Source of the DNA: Gemmatimonadota bacterium
GTDB lineage: Bacteria > Gemmatimonadota > Gemmatimonadetes > Gemmatimonadales > Gemmatimonadaceae
NCBI GenBank assembly: GCA_016719105.1
Contig: JADKAQ010000008.1
Location: forward strand, 420,181 to 484,180
Direction of reading: 5' to 3'
DNA length: 64,000 bases
Position numbers and translations under genes: made by a program. Below, in pieces: positions 1 to 7,621 of this stretch. Numbering within the stretch: position 1 is the first letter of the stretch; the number at the start of each line of letters is the position of its first letter. The notes under the pieces are model-generated. The model was not told where the DNA came from and did not search any database. It saw only the letters and a list, made by a program, of their open reading frames with translations.

Positions 1-377
1 ATGGGACGATCCTGGAACAGCTTGATGAGCGGGCCGGGGATCATCTGCTCGAAGCCGACGGCGAGCGCACACTCCACCGCCCCGCTGGCCACCGCCTGTC
101 GCGCGAGGAAGAGCGCGGTCGAGCCGGTAGCGCAGTTGTTGTTCACGTTGATGATCGGCGCTCCGCTCAACCCCACCTCGTACATCGCCCGCTGGCCGGC
201 GCAGCTGTCGCCATACACATAGCCCACGTACACCTGCTCGGCGTCGTGGTACGCGATCCCCGCGTCGGCCAGCGCGGTGCGCGCGGCGGTTGAGGCCATC
301 ACCGTGTACGGATCGCTCTTGCCGGGCTTGGCGAAGGGGACCATGCCGACCCCCGCGACGACCACTGTTCTCGACAT
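1..377 (-). CDS. Thiolase (SCP-x / lipid-transfer type), partial
   Basis: The first 125 residues of a thiolase-superfamily protein run leftward and leave the window, so the C-terminal half is missing. The start is ATG at 377. The segment NNNCATGSTALF around residues 79-90 holds the expected nucleophilic cysteine (Cys82), and the opening VVVAGVGMVPF plus the YVGYVYGD strand match the SCP-x or 'lipid-transfer protein/thiolase' branch rather than biosynthetic acetyl-CoA acetyltransferases. Known members cleave or condense acyl-CoA thioesters. It lies downstream of two MaoC-type hotdog genes and an SDR on the same strand, the gene set of a beta-oxidation-like route. Substrate cannot be told. Family assignment is firm; the exact reaction is inferred. 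Confidence 0.82.
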   Translation of the reverse strand, partial: MSRTVVVAGVGMVPFAKPGKSDPYTVMASTAARTALADAGIAYHDAEQVYVGYVYGDSCAGQRAMYEVGLSGAPIINVNNNCATGSTALFLARQAVASGAVECALAVGFEQMIPGPLIKLFQDRP

Positions 378-443
378 CGTGTCCTCGTGTTTCCGTGTGT
401 TGTCGCGTCATGGGTCGACACCCGCGGGCGCCGACGTCGTCGC

Positions 444-860
444 CTACCGCGCCTGCGGCACCACCGTCGCGCCCCCGGCGATCTTCACCTCACCCTGCGC
501 GTTGCGCAGCGTGAGCGCGAGCGCCACCGCGCCGTCGGGCGCAATGGCCGACACGACCCCCGCCGCCGTCAATTGCTCGCCGGGGTACGTGATGGCCGAG
601 AAGCGCACGTGGATGTCGCGCAGCCGTTCCTGTGGCACCCAGTGCGTGATCATGCGTACCAGGTACGCCACGCCAAGCATGCCGTGCATGAAGACATCGC
701 GGTGGCCGGCGGCTTTCGCGAAGTCCGAGTCGATGTGCAGCGGGATGTGGTCGCCCGAGCCCCCCGCGTACAGGGCGAGCGTGGCCCGCGTGAGCGGCGG
801 GAGCACCAGCGGCGGCAACGTTTCGCCCACCCGCAGCGCGTCGGTCGGCAGCCCGGTCAC
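444..860 (-). CDS. MaoC-like hotdog dehydratase
   Basis: This 138-residue protein has the single hotdog fold signature of MaoC/(R)-specific enoyl-CoA hydratases: YAGGSGDHIPLHID at residues 31-44, with the acid Asp37 and His42. The usual Asn two residues after the Asp is Ile here, so catalytic competence is not certain. Its start overlaps the stop of the preceding gene by 4 bp (ATGA), which implies translational coupling and probably a heterodimer, because two-gene MaoC enzymes often pair an N-type and a C-type hotdog subunit. It probably hydrates or dehydrates an acyl-CoA intermediate feeding the thiolase downstream. Confidence 0.82.
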   Translation of the reverse strand: MTGLPTDALRVGETLPPLVLPPLTRATLALYAGGSGDHIPLHIDSDFAKAAGHRDVFMHGMLGVAYLVRMITHWVPQERLRDIHVRFSAITYPGEQLTAAGVVSAIAPDGAVALALTLRNAQGEVKIAGGATVVPQAR

Positions 861-1303
861 CGGTGCCTCCAGATCATCACCTGCCGCCCCACCGCGACCA
901 ACGCCCCGCTATCGGCATGGCGCACCTCGCTCTCGAACGCGACGAACTCGAGCGCTCCCCCCTTCTTGTCGTAGACGTCGACCACGCGCCGCGTCACGCG
1001 CACGCGGTCCCCCGCACACATCACGTCGTGAAACGTGTACGACTGCTCCCCGTGCAGCACGTCGGTGATGGGAATGCCCACGTCGGTGAGGTACCCCGAC
1101 CCGACCGGACTGTCGGCCTGCAGGCAGAAGGCGAAGGTCGGCGGCGCCACGATCGAGCGGTAGCCGGCGGCACGCGCGGCGGCTTCATCGGTGTAGATCG
1201 GCCGCGTCTCGCCGATCGCCTTGGCCAGGAGCGTCAGCCGCCCCTTCTCGATCTCCACTTCAAAGGGGGGCCACTCGCGACCGATGATGGCGCGGTCGAT
1301 CAT
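857..1303 (-). CDS. MaoC N-terminal/FAS1-like dehydratase-domain protein
   Basis: This is a 148-residue hotdog protein. Residues 30-57, with GETRPIYTDEAAARAAGYR and VAPPTF, are typical of the MaoC_dehydrat_N (FAS1-like) family. The ATG at 1303 is chosen because it overlaps the preceding stop by 4 bp and begins just before the conserved domain; a much longer reading frame upstream is only the antisense-like shadow of the isomerase gene. It is coupled at both ends (4-bp overlaps), making a compact isomerase-hotdog-hotdog-thiolase unit. It probably forms a two-subunit hydratase with the next gene. The family is known; the pairing is inferred from gene order. Confidence 0.82.
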   Translation of the reverse strand: MIDRAIIGREWPPFEVEIEKGRLTLLAKAIGETRPIYTDEAAARAAGYRSIVAPPTFAFCLQADSPVGSGYLTDVGIPITDVLHGEQSYTFHDVMCAGDRVRVTRRVVDVYDKKGGALEFVAFESEVRHADSGALVAVGRQVMIWRHR

Positions 1304-2088
1304 GCGGGGGCCTGCTTGGGCATCGTCGCCAGCCACGCCAGGCTTTCCACCGTCGAGCGTTGCGGATGATACTCGGCGCCGTACCAGCCGGCGTACCCGC
1401 TCCTGCCAATCGCCTGCAGGATCGCCGGGATGTCGAGCGACCCGGTGCCGGGCTCGTGCCGCCCCGGGACGTCGGCGAATTGCACGTGACGGGCAATGGC
1501 CCGCACGTGCGTGAACGCCTCGACTGGGTCGCCGCCGTTCATGGCCGTGTGATAGACGTCGAACTGCAACCCCAGGCGCTGGCTCCCCAGGCAGCGTACC
1601 ACGTCGGCGGCCTGCTGCAGGTCGGCCAGGAGCGCGGTCGGCGCATCGACGCGGTTCATCGCCTCGATCAGGAGCGAGGTGCCCTTGGCGCGACTCAGGC
1701 AGAGCGCCAGGCGAACGTTGGCCAGGTAGGTGTGCAGGCAGTCGTCCCGTGAGACCCCGGCCGGGATGCGCGACGGCCCGAGGTGCACGTGCAACGCGCC
1801 TAACGTGGCCGCCGCGTCGAGCGCGTGCTCCAGCGACTCGCGGAACGCGTCCTCGCGCCCGGGGACCCCCGACAGCCCATCGCCACCCGTGGCGTAGTCG
1901 CGCGACCCCACGTTGATGAGCACGACCTGGAGCTGCGCGTCGCGCGCCGCGCGCGCCATCTCGTCCACGTCGCCCTCGGCGAGCCCCTGGATCTCGACGC
2001 CGGCAAAGCCGGCCGCGCGCACCGCCGCGAAACGCTCCAGCAACGGCAGCTCGCGGAACATGAACGAGACCGACGCCGACAGCTGCAT
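1300..2088 (-). CDS. Hydroxypyruvate isomerase family TIM-barrel protein
   Basis: A 262-residue sugar-phosphate-isomerase-like TIM barrel. It shares the Hyi layout: the opening SASVSFMFRELPLLERFAAV, a metal-ligand Glu in LLIEAMN, QFDVYH, and the closing QFADVPGRHEPGTG. The family equilibrates hydroxypyruvate and tartronate semialdehyde or epimerises related 2-keto sugars. It is clearly a paralogue of the canonical Hyi at 22718-23497, but it is more divergent and lacks the CLVGKTP segment of that enzyme, so its substrate may differ. It starts 3 bp after the SDR stop and overlaps the next gene by 4 bp, so it belongs to the left catabolic module. Confidence 0.85.
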   Translation of the reverse strand: MQLSASVSFMFRELPLLERFAAVRAAGFAGVEIQGLAEGDVDEMARAARDAQLQVVLINVGSRDYATGGDGLSGVPGREDAFRESLEHALDAAATLGALHVHLGPSRIPAGVSRDDCLHTYLANVRLALCLSRAKGTSLLIEAMNRVDAPTALLADLQQAADVVRCLGSQRLGLQFDVYHTAMNGGDPVEAFTHVRAIARHVQFADVPGRHEPGTGSLDIPAILQAIGRSGYAGWYGAEYHPQRSTVESLAWLATMPKQAPA

Positions 2089-2091
2089 CGC

Positions 2092-2967
2092 CTACTCCGC
2101 CGACGTGCCAGGTGCGACGCGATCCGGTGTCGCACCCTCCGGTGTGGCGCGCTGCTGCGCCGCCTTCATCGCCAGCCAACTCGCCCGGTAGTCGCGCCCA
2201 CCGGCCAGTACCTGTCCGCCATCACAGTAGACGATGGTCCCGTTCACGTATCCGGCCGCGTCGCTGCACAGGAAGAGCGCCACCTGCGCCACGTCGTGCC
2301 CCGTCCCGAAGCGCCGCATGGGATTCATCTGCGCCCACTGCTCGCGGATCTCCTCTGTCGGGGCCAGGCGCGCCATCCCCTCGGTGTCGCCAATGGGGCC
2401 GGGGACGATTCCGTTGACGCGAATCCCTTCGTGTCCCCATTCCACCGCGAGCGAGCGCGTGAGCATGTCGACCCCCGCCTTGGCGGCGCTCACATGGGCT
2501 TGGCCCCAGAATGCTTCGGTCGACTGCGGTGCGGAGATGTTGATGAGCGATGCGCCGGGGACGCGCAGCACGGCCTTGGCCGCGCGCAGGACGTGAAAGG
2601 TCCCGATGAGGTCGATCTCCACCACGGCGCGAAAGCCATTGGACGAGAGTTCATCGGCCGGGCAGATGAAGTTGCCTGCCGCCCCCGAGACCACGATGTC
2701 GAATGGACCGAGGGCCTCGTGCGCCCCCGCGACCGCACGCTCGACCGCGCCGAAGTCGCGCACATCGCCAGCCACGCCGTACACCTGTCCGCCATGTGCG
2801 CGCAACGCCGCCACCGCCGACTCCACACGCGCCGCGTTGCGACTCATCACCGCCACCCGCGCGCCGTACTCGGCCAGGGCGTGGGCGATGGCGAGGTTGA
2901 TGCCGCTGGTGCCGCCAGCTACAAAGGCGACCTTGCCGGCGAGGAATCCGGGAACGAATGGGTTCAT
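2092..2967 (-). CDS. SDR oxidoreductase, 2,4-dienoyl-CoA reductase-like
   Basis: This 291-residue short-chain dehydrogenase has the Rossmann motif GGTSGIN at residues 18-24 and the NNAG-equivalent SGAAGNF. The classical YxxxK is replaced by HVSAAKAGVD, as in peroxisomal and bacterial NADPH-dependent 2,4-dienoyl-CoA reductases, which have a similar N-F-x-C-P segment (here NFICPADELSSNGFRAV). The absent Tyr is therefore a family trait rather than a defect. It probably reduces an unsaturated acyl-CoA or a related carbonyl in the left module, between the permease and the isomerase. The C-terminal 25 residues are a low-complexity tail. An alternative reading is a generic 3-ketoacyl reductase. Confidence 0.83.
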   Translation of the reverse strand: MNPFVPGFLAGKVAFVAGGTSGINLAIAHALAEYGARVAVMSRNAARVESAVAALRAHGGQVYGVAGDVRDFGAVERAVAGAHEALGPFDIVVSGAAGNFICPADELSSNGFRAVVEIDLIGTFHVLRAAKAVLRVPGASLINISAPQSTEAFWGQAHVSAAKAGVDMLTRSLAVEWGHEGIRVNGIVPGPIGDTEGMARLAPTEEIREQWAQMNPMRRFGTGHDVAQVALFLCSDAAGYVNGTIVYCDGGQVLAGGRDYRASWLAMKAAQQRATPEGATPDRVAPGTSAE

Positions 2968-2974
2968 GTCTCGC

Positions 2975-4330
2975 TCACGTGGTCGCCGACGCGGCGCGCC
3001 GCGTCCAGTAGACGTAGAAGGGGAGCCCGGCCAGCACGATCCCGATCCCCACCATGCTGTACGCGAAGCGATTCACGAGGAGGTTGCCGAGGTACCACGT
3101 CAGGATACCCACATACATCAACGGCGTGAGCGGATAGAGCGGGACGCGGAAGGGGCGCGCCAGGTTGGGTTCGCGACGCCGCAGCACGATGAGCCCAAAG
3201 ACGGTGAGCGCCATGAAGAGCTGCCCCACGAAGCCGACATACGTCAGGTTGTCCTGGTACGTCCCGCTGATGGCGAAGGTGCAGGCGATGAGCGCGAAGA
3301 CCGCAATCGCGTTGACGGGCGTGCGACGCGTGGGATGTACCATGGCCAGCTTCTTGAAAAAGACCCCGTCGCTTGCCAACGAGAACGGAATGCGTGGGTA
3401 GTTGAGCAGCTGTGCGTTCACGGCGCCGATGGCCGAGAGAAAGGCGACCGCCGAGATGATGTCGGCCCCGATGGGACCGAAGACGGCATTCATCGCGTCG
3501 GCGGCGACCCGCGGGGAGTTCTTGAGCGTCTCGAACGGCAACACGTAGATGTACGCCGCGTTCACCGCCACGTACAGCGCGATCAGGATCCCCATTCCGG
3601 CGAAGATCGCGCGCGGGAGGTTCTTCTGCGGCTCGCGGACCTCGCCGGCCACGTGCGTGATGAAGTACCACCCGCTGTACGAGAAGACGGTGAGGATCAT
3701 CGCCGTCCCCAGCGACCCGGTCGTCTCGCCCAGGGAACGCCCGGCGGGAAGCAGCGGGGAGTACGGACTCGGTCGTCCATCGCCCAGGAGGAAGCACGCG
3801 CCGATGATGGCGATGATGCCGCCCACCTTGAGCAAGGTGAGGATGTTCTGCGTCTTTCCGCTCTCGCGCACGCCGATGCAGTTGACCGTAGTAAAGGTCA
3901 CGATGATCAGCACCGTGAGCGAGCGGCTCATCAGCGGGGTGAAGCTCGTGTACTTGGAGATGAAGTGCCCGGCGCTCTCCACCGCCAGCGACGTGGTCAC
4001 CGCCGTGGCGCTCGCCGCATAGGCGAAGAACATCATCCAGCCGAAGAGAAAGGCAATCGGCGTCCCGGGATAGGCGCGCTTGAGGAACTGGTACGTCCCC
4101 CCCGTCTCGGGAATCGCGCCGGCCAGCTCGGCAAAGCTCAGCGCACCACAGAGCGCCATGAAGCCGGTGAGGAGCCACGCCGAGAGCGCCAGCCCGGGCG
4201 ACCCGACCTCGCGCGCGACGGCGCTGGGGACCAGGAAGATGCTCGCCCCGATCGTCCCCCCCACTACCAGCGTGATGGCCTCGAGGGGGCCGAGTCCGCG
4301 CTTGAGCGCTCCGTCGCCGTGCGAGGCCAC
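2975..4330 (-). CDS. APC-family amino acid permease
   Basis: An inner-membrane transporter of 451 residues with about 12 hydrophobic segments. The first helix contains the APC hallmark LVVGGTIGASIFLVP, followed by EVGSPGLALSAW and the GALSFAELAGAIPETGGTY loop typical of APC/LAT permeases. I chose the GTG at 4330, 11 bp after the aminotransferase stop, because the reading frame upstream of it is the other-frame shadow of that gene. It should import a free amino acid or amine. It is closely similar along its length to the permease at 20437-21798, and both sit immediately downstream of or beside a class III aminotransferase, which suggests that the pair handles one substrate. Confidence 0.9.
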   Translation of the reverse strand: MASHGDGALKRGLGPLEAITLVVGGTIGASIFLVPSAVAREVGSPGLALSAWLLTGFMALCGALSFAELAGAIPETGGTYQFLKRAYPGTPIAFLFGWMMFFAYAASATAVTTSLAVESAGHFISKYTSFTPLMSRSLTVLIIVTFTTVNCIGVRESGKTQNILTLLKVGGIIAIIGACFLLGDGRPSPYSPLLPAGRSLGETTGSLGTAMILTVFSYSGWYFITHVAGEVREPQKNLPRAIFAGMGILIALYVAVNAAYIYVLPFETLKNSPRVAADAMNAVFGPIGADIISAVAFLSAIGAVNAQLLNYPRIPFSLASDGVFFKKLAMVHPTRRTPVNAIAVFALIACTFAISGTYQDNLTYVGFVGQLFMALTVFGLIVLRRREPNLARPFRVPLYPLTPLMYVGILTWYLGNLLVNRFAYSMVGIGIVLAGLPFYVYWTRRAASATT

Positions 4331-4341
4331 GCGCGCGCCGC

Positions 4342-5682
4342 TCAGGCGGGGACGTGGTCGAGTGCGCGGTCCAGCGCGCGCACGAACATCTCGACCTCGC
4401 TCTCCCCCATCGGCGTCGACAAGCACGCCGTCCCGGCGCGCGTGATGATCACCCCTTCGTCGAGCAGCCGTGCGTGAATCGCTGCCAATTGTTTGGCTGG
4501 GCCTGAGTCGGTGACGAACTGTCGGTAGTCGCGCACCGGGTCGTTCATCAGGAGGATGCGGCACAACGTGCCGTCACCCCCCGCACGCATCGCCAGCCCG
4601 CGCGCCTCGAAGCAGGCGTTCATGCCGTCGCGCAGGCGAGCGCCGAGCGCATTCAACCGCTCCACCTCGGCGCGCGTGTACAGCTCCATCGCCGTGAGCC
4701 CCGCGGCCATGGTGAGCGGGTTGGCGCTGAACGTCCCGCCCGAGAGGACCTTGGGCGGTCCCTTCGACGGGTCGAGCAATGCCATGATGTCGGCGCGCCC
4801 GCCGACCGCACCCACGGGGAGGCCGCCGCCGATGATCTTGCCTAACGCCGTGAGGTCCGGCGTGCCGCCGTAGCGCTCCTGCCCCCCGGCGTACCCCAGC
4901 CGGAACGAGACCACCTCGTCGTAGATGAGGACGATGCCGTGGTGTCGCGTGAGCTCGGTGAGGCGCTCGAGGAAACCGGTCGCCGGGACCGGCGAGCCGG
5001 CCTGCGAGGCGAGCGGGTCGACCAGGAACGCCGCCAGGTCGGCCCCGTGCTTCGCCAACAGTGCTTCCAGCAGCTCCGGCTTGTTGAACGGAATCGTCAC
5101 GACCTCGTCGAGCACCGTCGGCGACAGGCCGCCGGAGTTGGGGACGCTCGCCGGCGACTCCTCCGGACCCCAGTTGGACGCCGCGCTCTTGACCGAGACC
5201 TGGATGTAGTCGTAGTAGCCGTGATAGAACCCTTCGAACTTGGCGATCTTGTGCCGCCCCGTGAACGCGCGGGCGAGCTTGACCGCCATCATCACGTTCT
5301 CGGTCCCGGAGTTGCCAAAGCGGATGCGTTCGATGGACGGGACGCGCTCCACCAGGTGCTTGGCCAGCCGCACTTCTTCTGCTCCGGGTTCCGACCACGC
5401 GGTCCCGCGCTGGGCCTGGTCGGTGATGGCCGCGACGATCTGCGGGTGGGCATGCCCGTGGATGAGCGACGTCATGTTGTTCACGAAGTCGAGTCGCTCG
5501 ACCCCGTCGACGTCGGTGAGCCGGCACCCGCGCCCACTGTGCGCGTAGATGGGATACGGCTCGTAGAAGTAGTGCACGCGCGAACTACCGCCGGGGATGT
5601 ACTGGCAGGCTTCGTCGAAAAGATGCTTGGAGGCGGCGGTCGAGGGCGCGGCGGACACGGAAGATAGGCTGCCGGAGGTCAT
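4342..5682 (-). CDS. Class III aminotransferase (GSA/beta-amino-acid type)
   Basis: A PLP enzyme of 446 residues (ATG at 5682). The Schiff-base lysine is Lys282 in LGKIIGGGLPVGAVGG, the PLP-phosphate region is FGNSGTENVMMAVKLAR, and the cofactor-ring Asp lies in LIYDEVVSFR. This is the glutamate-1-semialdehyde aminomutase branch. However, the N-terminal PGGSSR-VHYFYEPYPI resembles the PGANSR segment of beta-phenylalanine aminotransferase, in which that Arg binds the substrate carboxylate, so transamination of a beta- or D-amino acid is more likely than haem synthesis. It precedes an amino-acid permease by 11 bp and has a full paralogue at 19089-20378. Family is certain; substrate is inferred. 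Confidence 0.88.
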   Translation of the reverse strand: MTSGSLSSVSAAPSTAASKHLFDEACQYIPGGSSRVHYFYEPYPIYAHSGRGCRLTDVDGVERLDFVNNMTSLIHGHAHPQIVAAITDQAQRGTAWSEPGAEEVRLAKHLVERVPSIERIRFGNSGTENVMMAVKLARAFTGRHKIAKFEGFYHGYYDYIQVSVKSAASNWGPEESPASVPNSGGLSPTVLDEVVTIPFNKPELLEALLAKHGADLAAFLVDPLASQAGSPVPATGFLERLTELTRHHGIVLIYDEVVSFRLGYAGGQERYGGTPDLTALGKIIGGGLPVGAVGGRADIMALLDPSKGPPKVLSGGTFSANPLTMAAGLTAMELYTRAEVERLNALGARLRDGMNACFEARGLAMRAGGDGTLCRILLMNDPVRDYRQFVTDSGPAKQLAAIHARLLDEGVIITRAGTACLSTPMGESEVEMFVRALDRALDHVPA

Positions 5683-5780
5683 GACAGGGCGGCGAGGAGG
5701 GCGAGGAGACGATGCCTCCCCACCTACGTCCCGCCTTCGTGCTTGTACCAACGAACGGTGGCTTTCGGCGCGACGCCGGG

Positions 5781-6455
5781 CTACCCGCCCGGTGCCTCCC
5801 CCGCCACGCGCTGCTTCAGTCGGCGCACGGCACTCCCCACCGAGGTGAGCACGGGGACCCCGGTGCGTTCGGCGACCACGGCGGCCGCGCGCGCCATGCT
5901 GAACTGCGCCAGGGCGATGACCCCGCACCCGTCGTCGACCAGTCGTGTCGCCGCCTCAGCGATGAGCGCATCATGCCGCTCGAAGTCGCCGGCACGCAGT
6001 GCGTCGAGCCCGCCGGCGGCGAGCGCCGTGCGGAGGTCGGCCCCCTCGGGGAATTCGGGCGCCATGGAGGTGAGGGTCGGCGCGAACGTCGCCACCAGCC
6101 CGATGCGTCGCCCCGTCGCCAGCGCATCGTCGATCATGGCCTCGTTAGGCTTGAGGACCGGGAGCGGCGCCAGCCAGCGCGCCACCTCCTCGATGCACCG
6201 CCCGAAGGCCGAGCAGCTGAAGAGAATCCCGTCCACGCCGGTGGTGACGGCGTACTCGGCGAGGAGGAGGAAGCGCTGGTCGAACGATTCGTCGAGCCCG
6301 TGCGGCGCGCGGGCGACGTCGGCCGACAGCGAGTCGTCGAGCAGGTGCATGCGCACGCAGTCGGGCCACGCCAGGTCCAGCTCGGCGTTGAGCGGGGCGA
6401 GCGATTCCGGGAGGGCGTGGATGAGGGCGATGCGCGGCGCTGGCGGTCCGCTCAT
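5781..6455 (-). CDS. Asp/Glu racemase superfamily protein, one catalytic Cys
   Basis: This 224-residue protein has the two-lobed Asp/Glu/hydantoin racemase and arylmalonate-decarboxylase layout: IALIHALPESLAPL at the N-terminus, a lobe-one Cys81 in ILFSCSAFGR, and the second-lobe strand GCGVIALAQFSMA. The position that usually carries the second catalytic Cys (GCT) reads AQFSM here. A one-Cys site fits arylmalonate-decarboxylase or maleate-isomerase-like chemistry better than a two-base racemase, but it could also be a non-catalytic variant. It overlaps the exported hydrolase upstream by 4 bp and is followed by a 98-bp gap and the aminotransferase. A role in inverting or decarboxylating the released amino acid is a guess from context. 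Confidence 0.75.
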   Translation of the reverse strand: MSGPPAPRIALIHALPESLAPLNAELDLAWPDCVRMHLLDDSLSADVARAPHGLDESFDQRFLLLAEYAVTTGVDGILFSCSAFGRCIEEVARWLAPLPVLKPNEAMIDDALATGRRIGLVATFAPTLTSMAPEFPEGADLRTALAAGGLDALRAGDFERHDALIAEAATRLVDDGCGVIALAQFSMARAAAVVAERTGVPVLTSVGSAVRRLKQRVAGEAPGG

Positions 6456-7534
6456 TTCGCCTGCCGCAGTTCGCGGATGCGGAACAGCCCCAGGGTGAAA
6501 CGTTCGCGCATGTCATCGCTGGTGCGGTTGGCGAGGGCGGGGTAGTGGCCCACGTGCGCGCTCACGTCGATGCGCGGCTCGGCGGCATCCACCGAGAGCC
6601 CCTGGTCGAGGAGCGCCGTGGCCTGGCGGTGGAAGTCGCGCAGGAGTGCCGCCAGATGCAACGGCCGCCCGCGGTCGCGCACCGGGGCCCCGTGCCCGGG
6701 GAGCATGACCTCCCACTCGAGCGATGGCAGGCGCTCCAGCGTCGTCGCCCACTCGTCGATGTAGCCGTCGCCAAGGTACGGGAGGCCGCTCCCCACCAGG
6801 TCGCCGGTGATGAGGACGCGTTCCTTCGGCAGGTGCACGACCACGTCCCCCCCTGTGTGTCCACGCCCGAGGAAGACGATGCGGATCTCGCGCCCCCCGC
6901 GAACGAGCGTCATCTGCTGCGACAGGGTCACGGTGGGCGGCACCGGGATCACGGCATCGACGGCCCGCTGGTAACGTTGCACCTGTCGGAGACTGCGCTG
7001 GGCGGCGGTGCGCGCCGAGTCGGTGCGGGCGCTGGCCACCAGGCGCCGCAACGAATCGTCCCGCTGCGCCAGCACGCGCTCCAACCCCTTGTACGAGGCG
7101 CTCGCCTTGGACGTCCCCGCCAGCAGCGCCGCACGCGTGAACTCGTGCCCGATGATCTCCACGCCGGGGCCGTAAACCTGGTTGCCGTGGGCGTGATCGT
7201 AGTGGAAGTGCGTGTTGACCACGTAGCGCACCGGCTTGGTCGTGATCTCCCGCAACTCCTTGAGCAGGGCCCACGCCGCCGCCGGCGAGACGTGCGAGTC
7301 GACGAGCATGACGTCGTCGGCATTGATGATGGCCGTGGCATTCGCCCCAACCGCCAGGTTGCCGGTCCCGACGGCGTGGTACACGCCGTCGGCGATCTTC
7401 GTGAAGCTGTAGGCCTTCCCCTCGTACTCAGCCCCAGGGGGGGTCGGCGGAAGCGCCTGTCCGGCGACCACGCGCGGCGCGGCGCCTACGAGCGTGCTGA
7501 CCAGTGCCAGCGCGCGCACGGTGTTTCGCATCAT
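6452..7534 (-). CDS. Exported metallo-beta-lactamase-fold hydrolase
   Basis: A 360-residue protein with a Sec signal peptide (about residues 1-25, ending VVAGQA). The metal site THFHYDHAHG gives His109, His111, Asp113 and His114; later ligands are in GRGHTGGD and LPGHG. The fold is shared by class B beta-lactamases, lactonases and thioesterases. The spacing and the inserted helical arm rich in Arg between the HxHxDH and GHTGGD motifs are unlike true antibiotic-resistance enzymes, so hydrolysis of an amide, lactone or ester of the imported nutrient is more likely. It is 30% or so of the exported hydrolase set here and is a paralogue of the protein at 10923-12005. Confidence 0.85.
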   Translation of the reverse strand: MMRNTVRALALVSTLVGAAPRVVAGQALPPTPPGAEYEGKAYSFTKIADGVYHAVGTGNLAVGANATAIINADDVMLVDSHVSPAAAWALLKELREITTKPVRYVVNTHFHYDHAHGNQVYGPGVEIIGHEFTRAALLAGTSKASASYKGLERVLAQRDDSLRRLVASARTDSARTAAQRSLRQVQRYQRAVDAVIPVPPTVTLSQQMTLVRGGREIRIVFLGRGHTGGDVVVHLPKERVLITGDLVGSGLPYLGDGYIDEWATTLERLPSLEWEVMLPGHGAPVRDRGRPLHLAALLRDFHRQATALLDQGLSVDAAEPRIDVSAHVGHYPALANRTSDDMRERFTLGLFRIRELRQAK

Positions 7535-7589
7535 CCGTCCTGATGTGGTGGTCCCCGCCGGATCGCCGCTCGCCGTGGCGCCGGCCTGC

Positions 7590-7621
7590 GCTAACGTCCG
7601 CCGCGGCTAACGTCCGCCGCG
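7590..7621. repeat. Tandem 16-bp direct duplication at a gene end
   Basis: The 16-mer GCTAACGTCCGCCGCG occurs twice head to tail, 7590-7605 and 7606-7621. On the minus strand it duplicates the last four codons and the TAG stop of the amidohydrolase, so two stop codons follow each other in register with the same context. It is probably a recent slippage duplication. Confidence 0.85.

Noticed and set aside
2606..4477. A 623-codon plus-strand frame opposite the permease and SDR genes
   Set aside because: Low-complexity charged sequence without motifs, antisense to two clear genes.
4342..5682. Calling the aminotransferase hemL
   Set aside because: Duplicated next to permeases and catabolic genes, and the N-terminal Arg motif fits beta-amino-acid transaminases better.
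6452..7534. Antibiotic-resistance metallo-beta-lactamase
   Set aside because: Only the fold motifs are shared; context is catabolic and the inserted arm is unlike known resistance enzymes.
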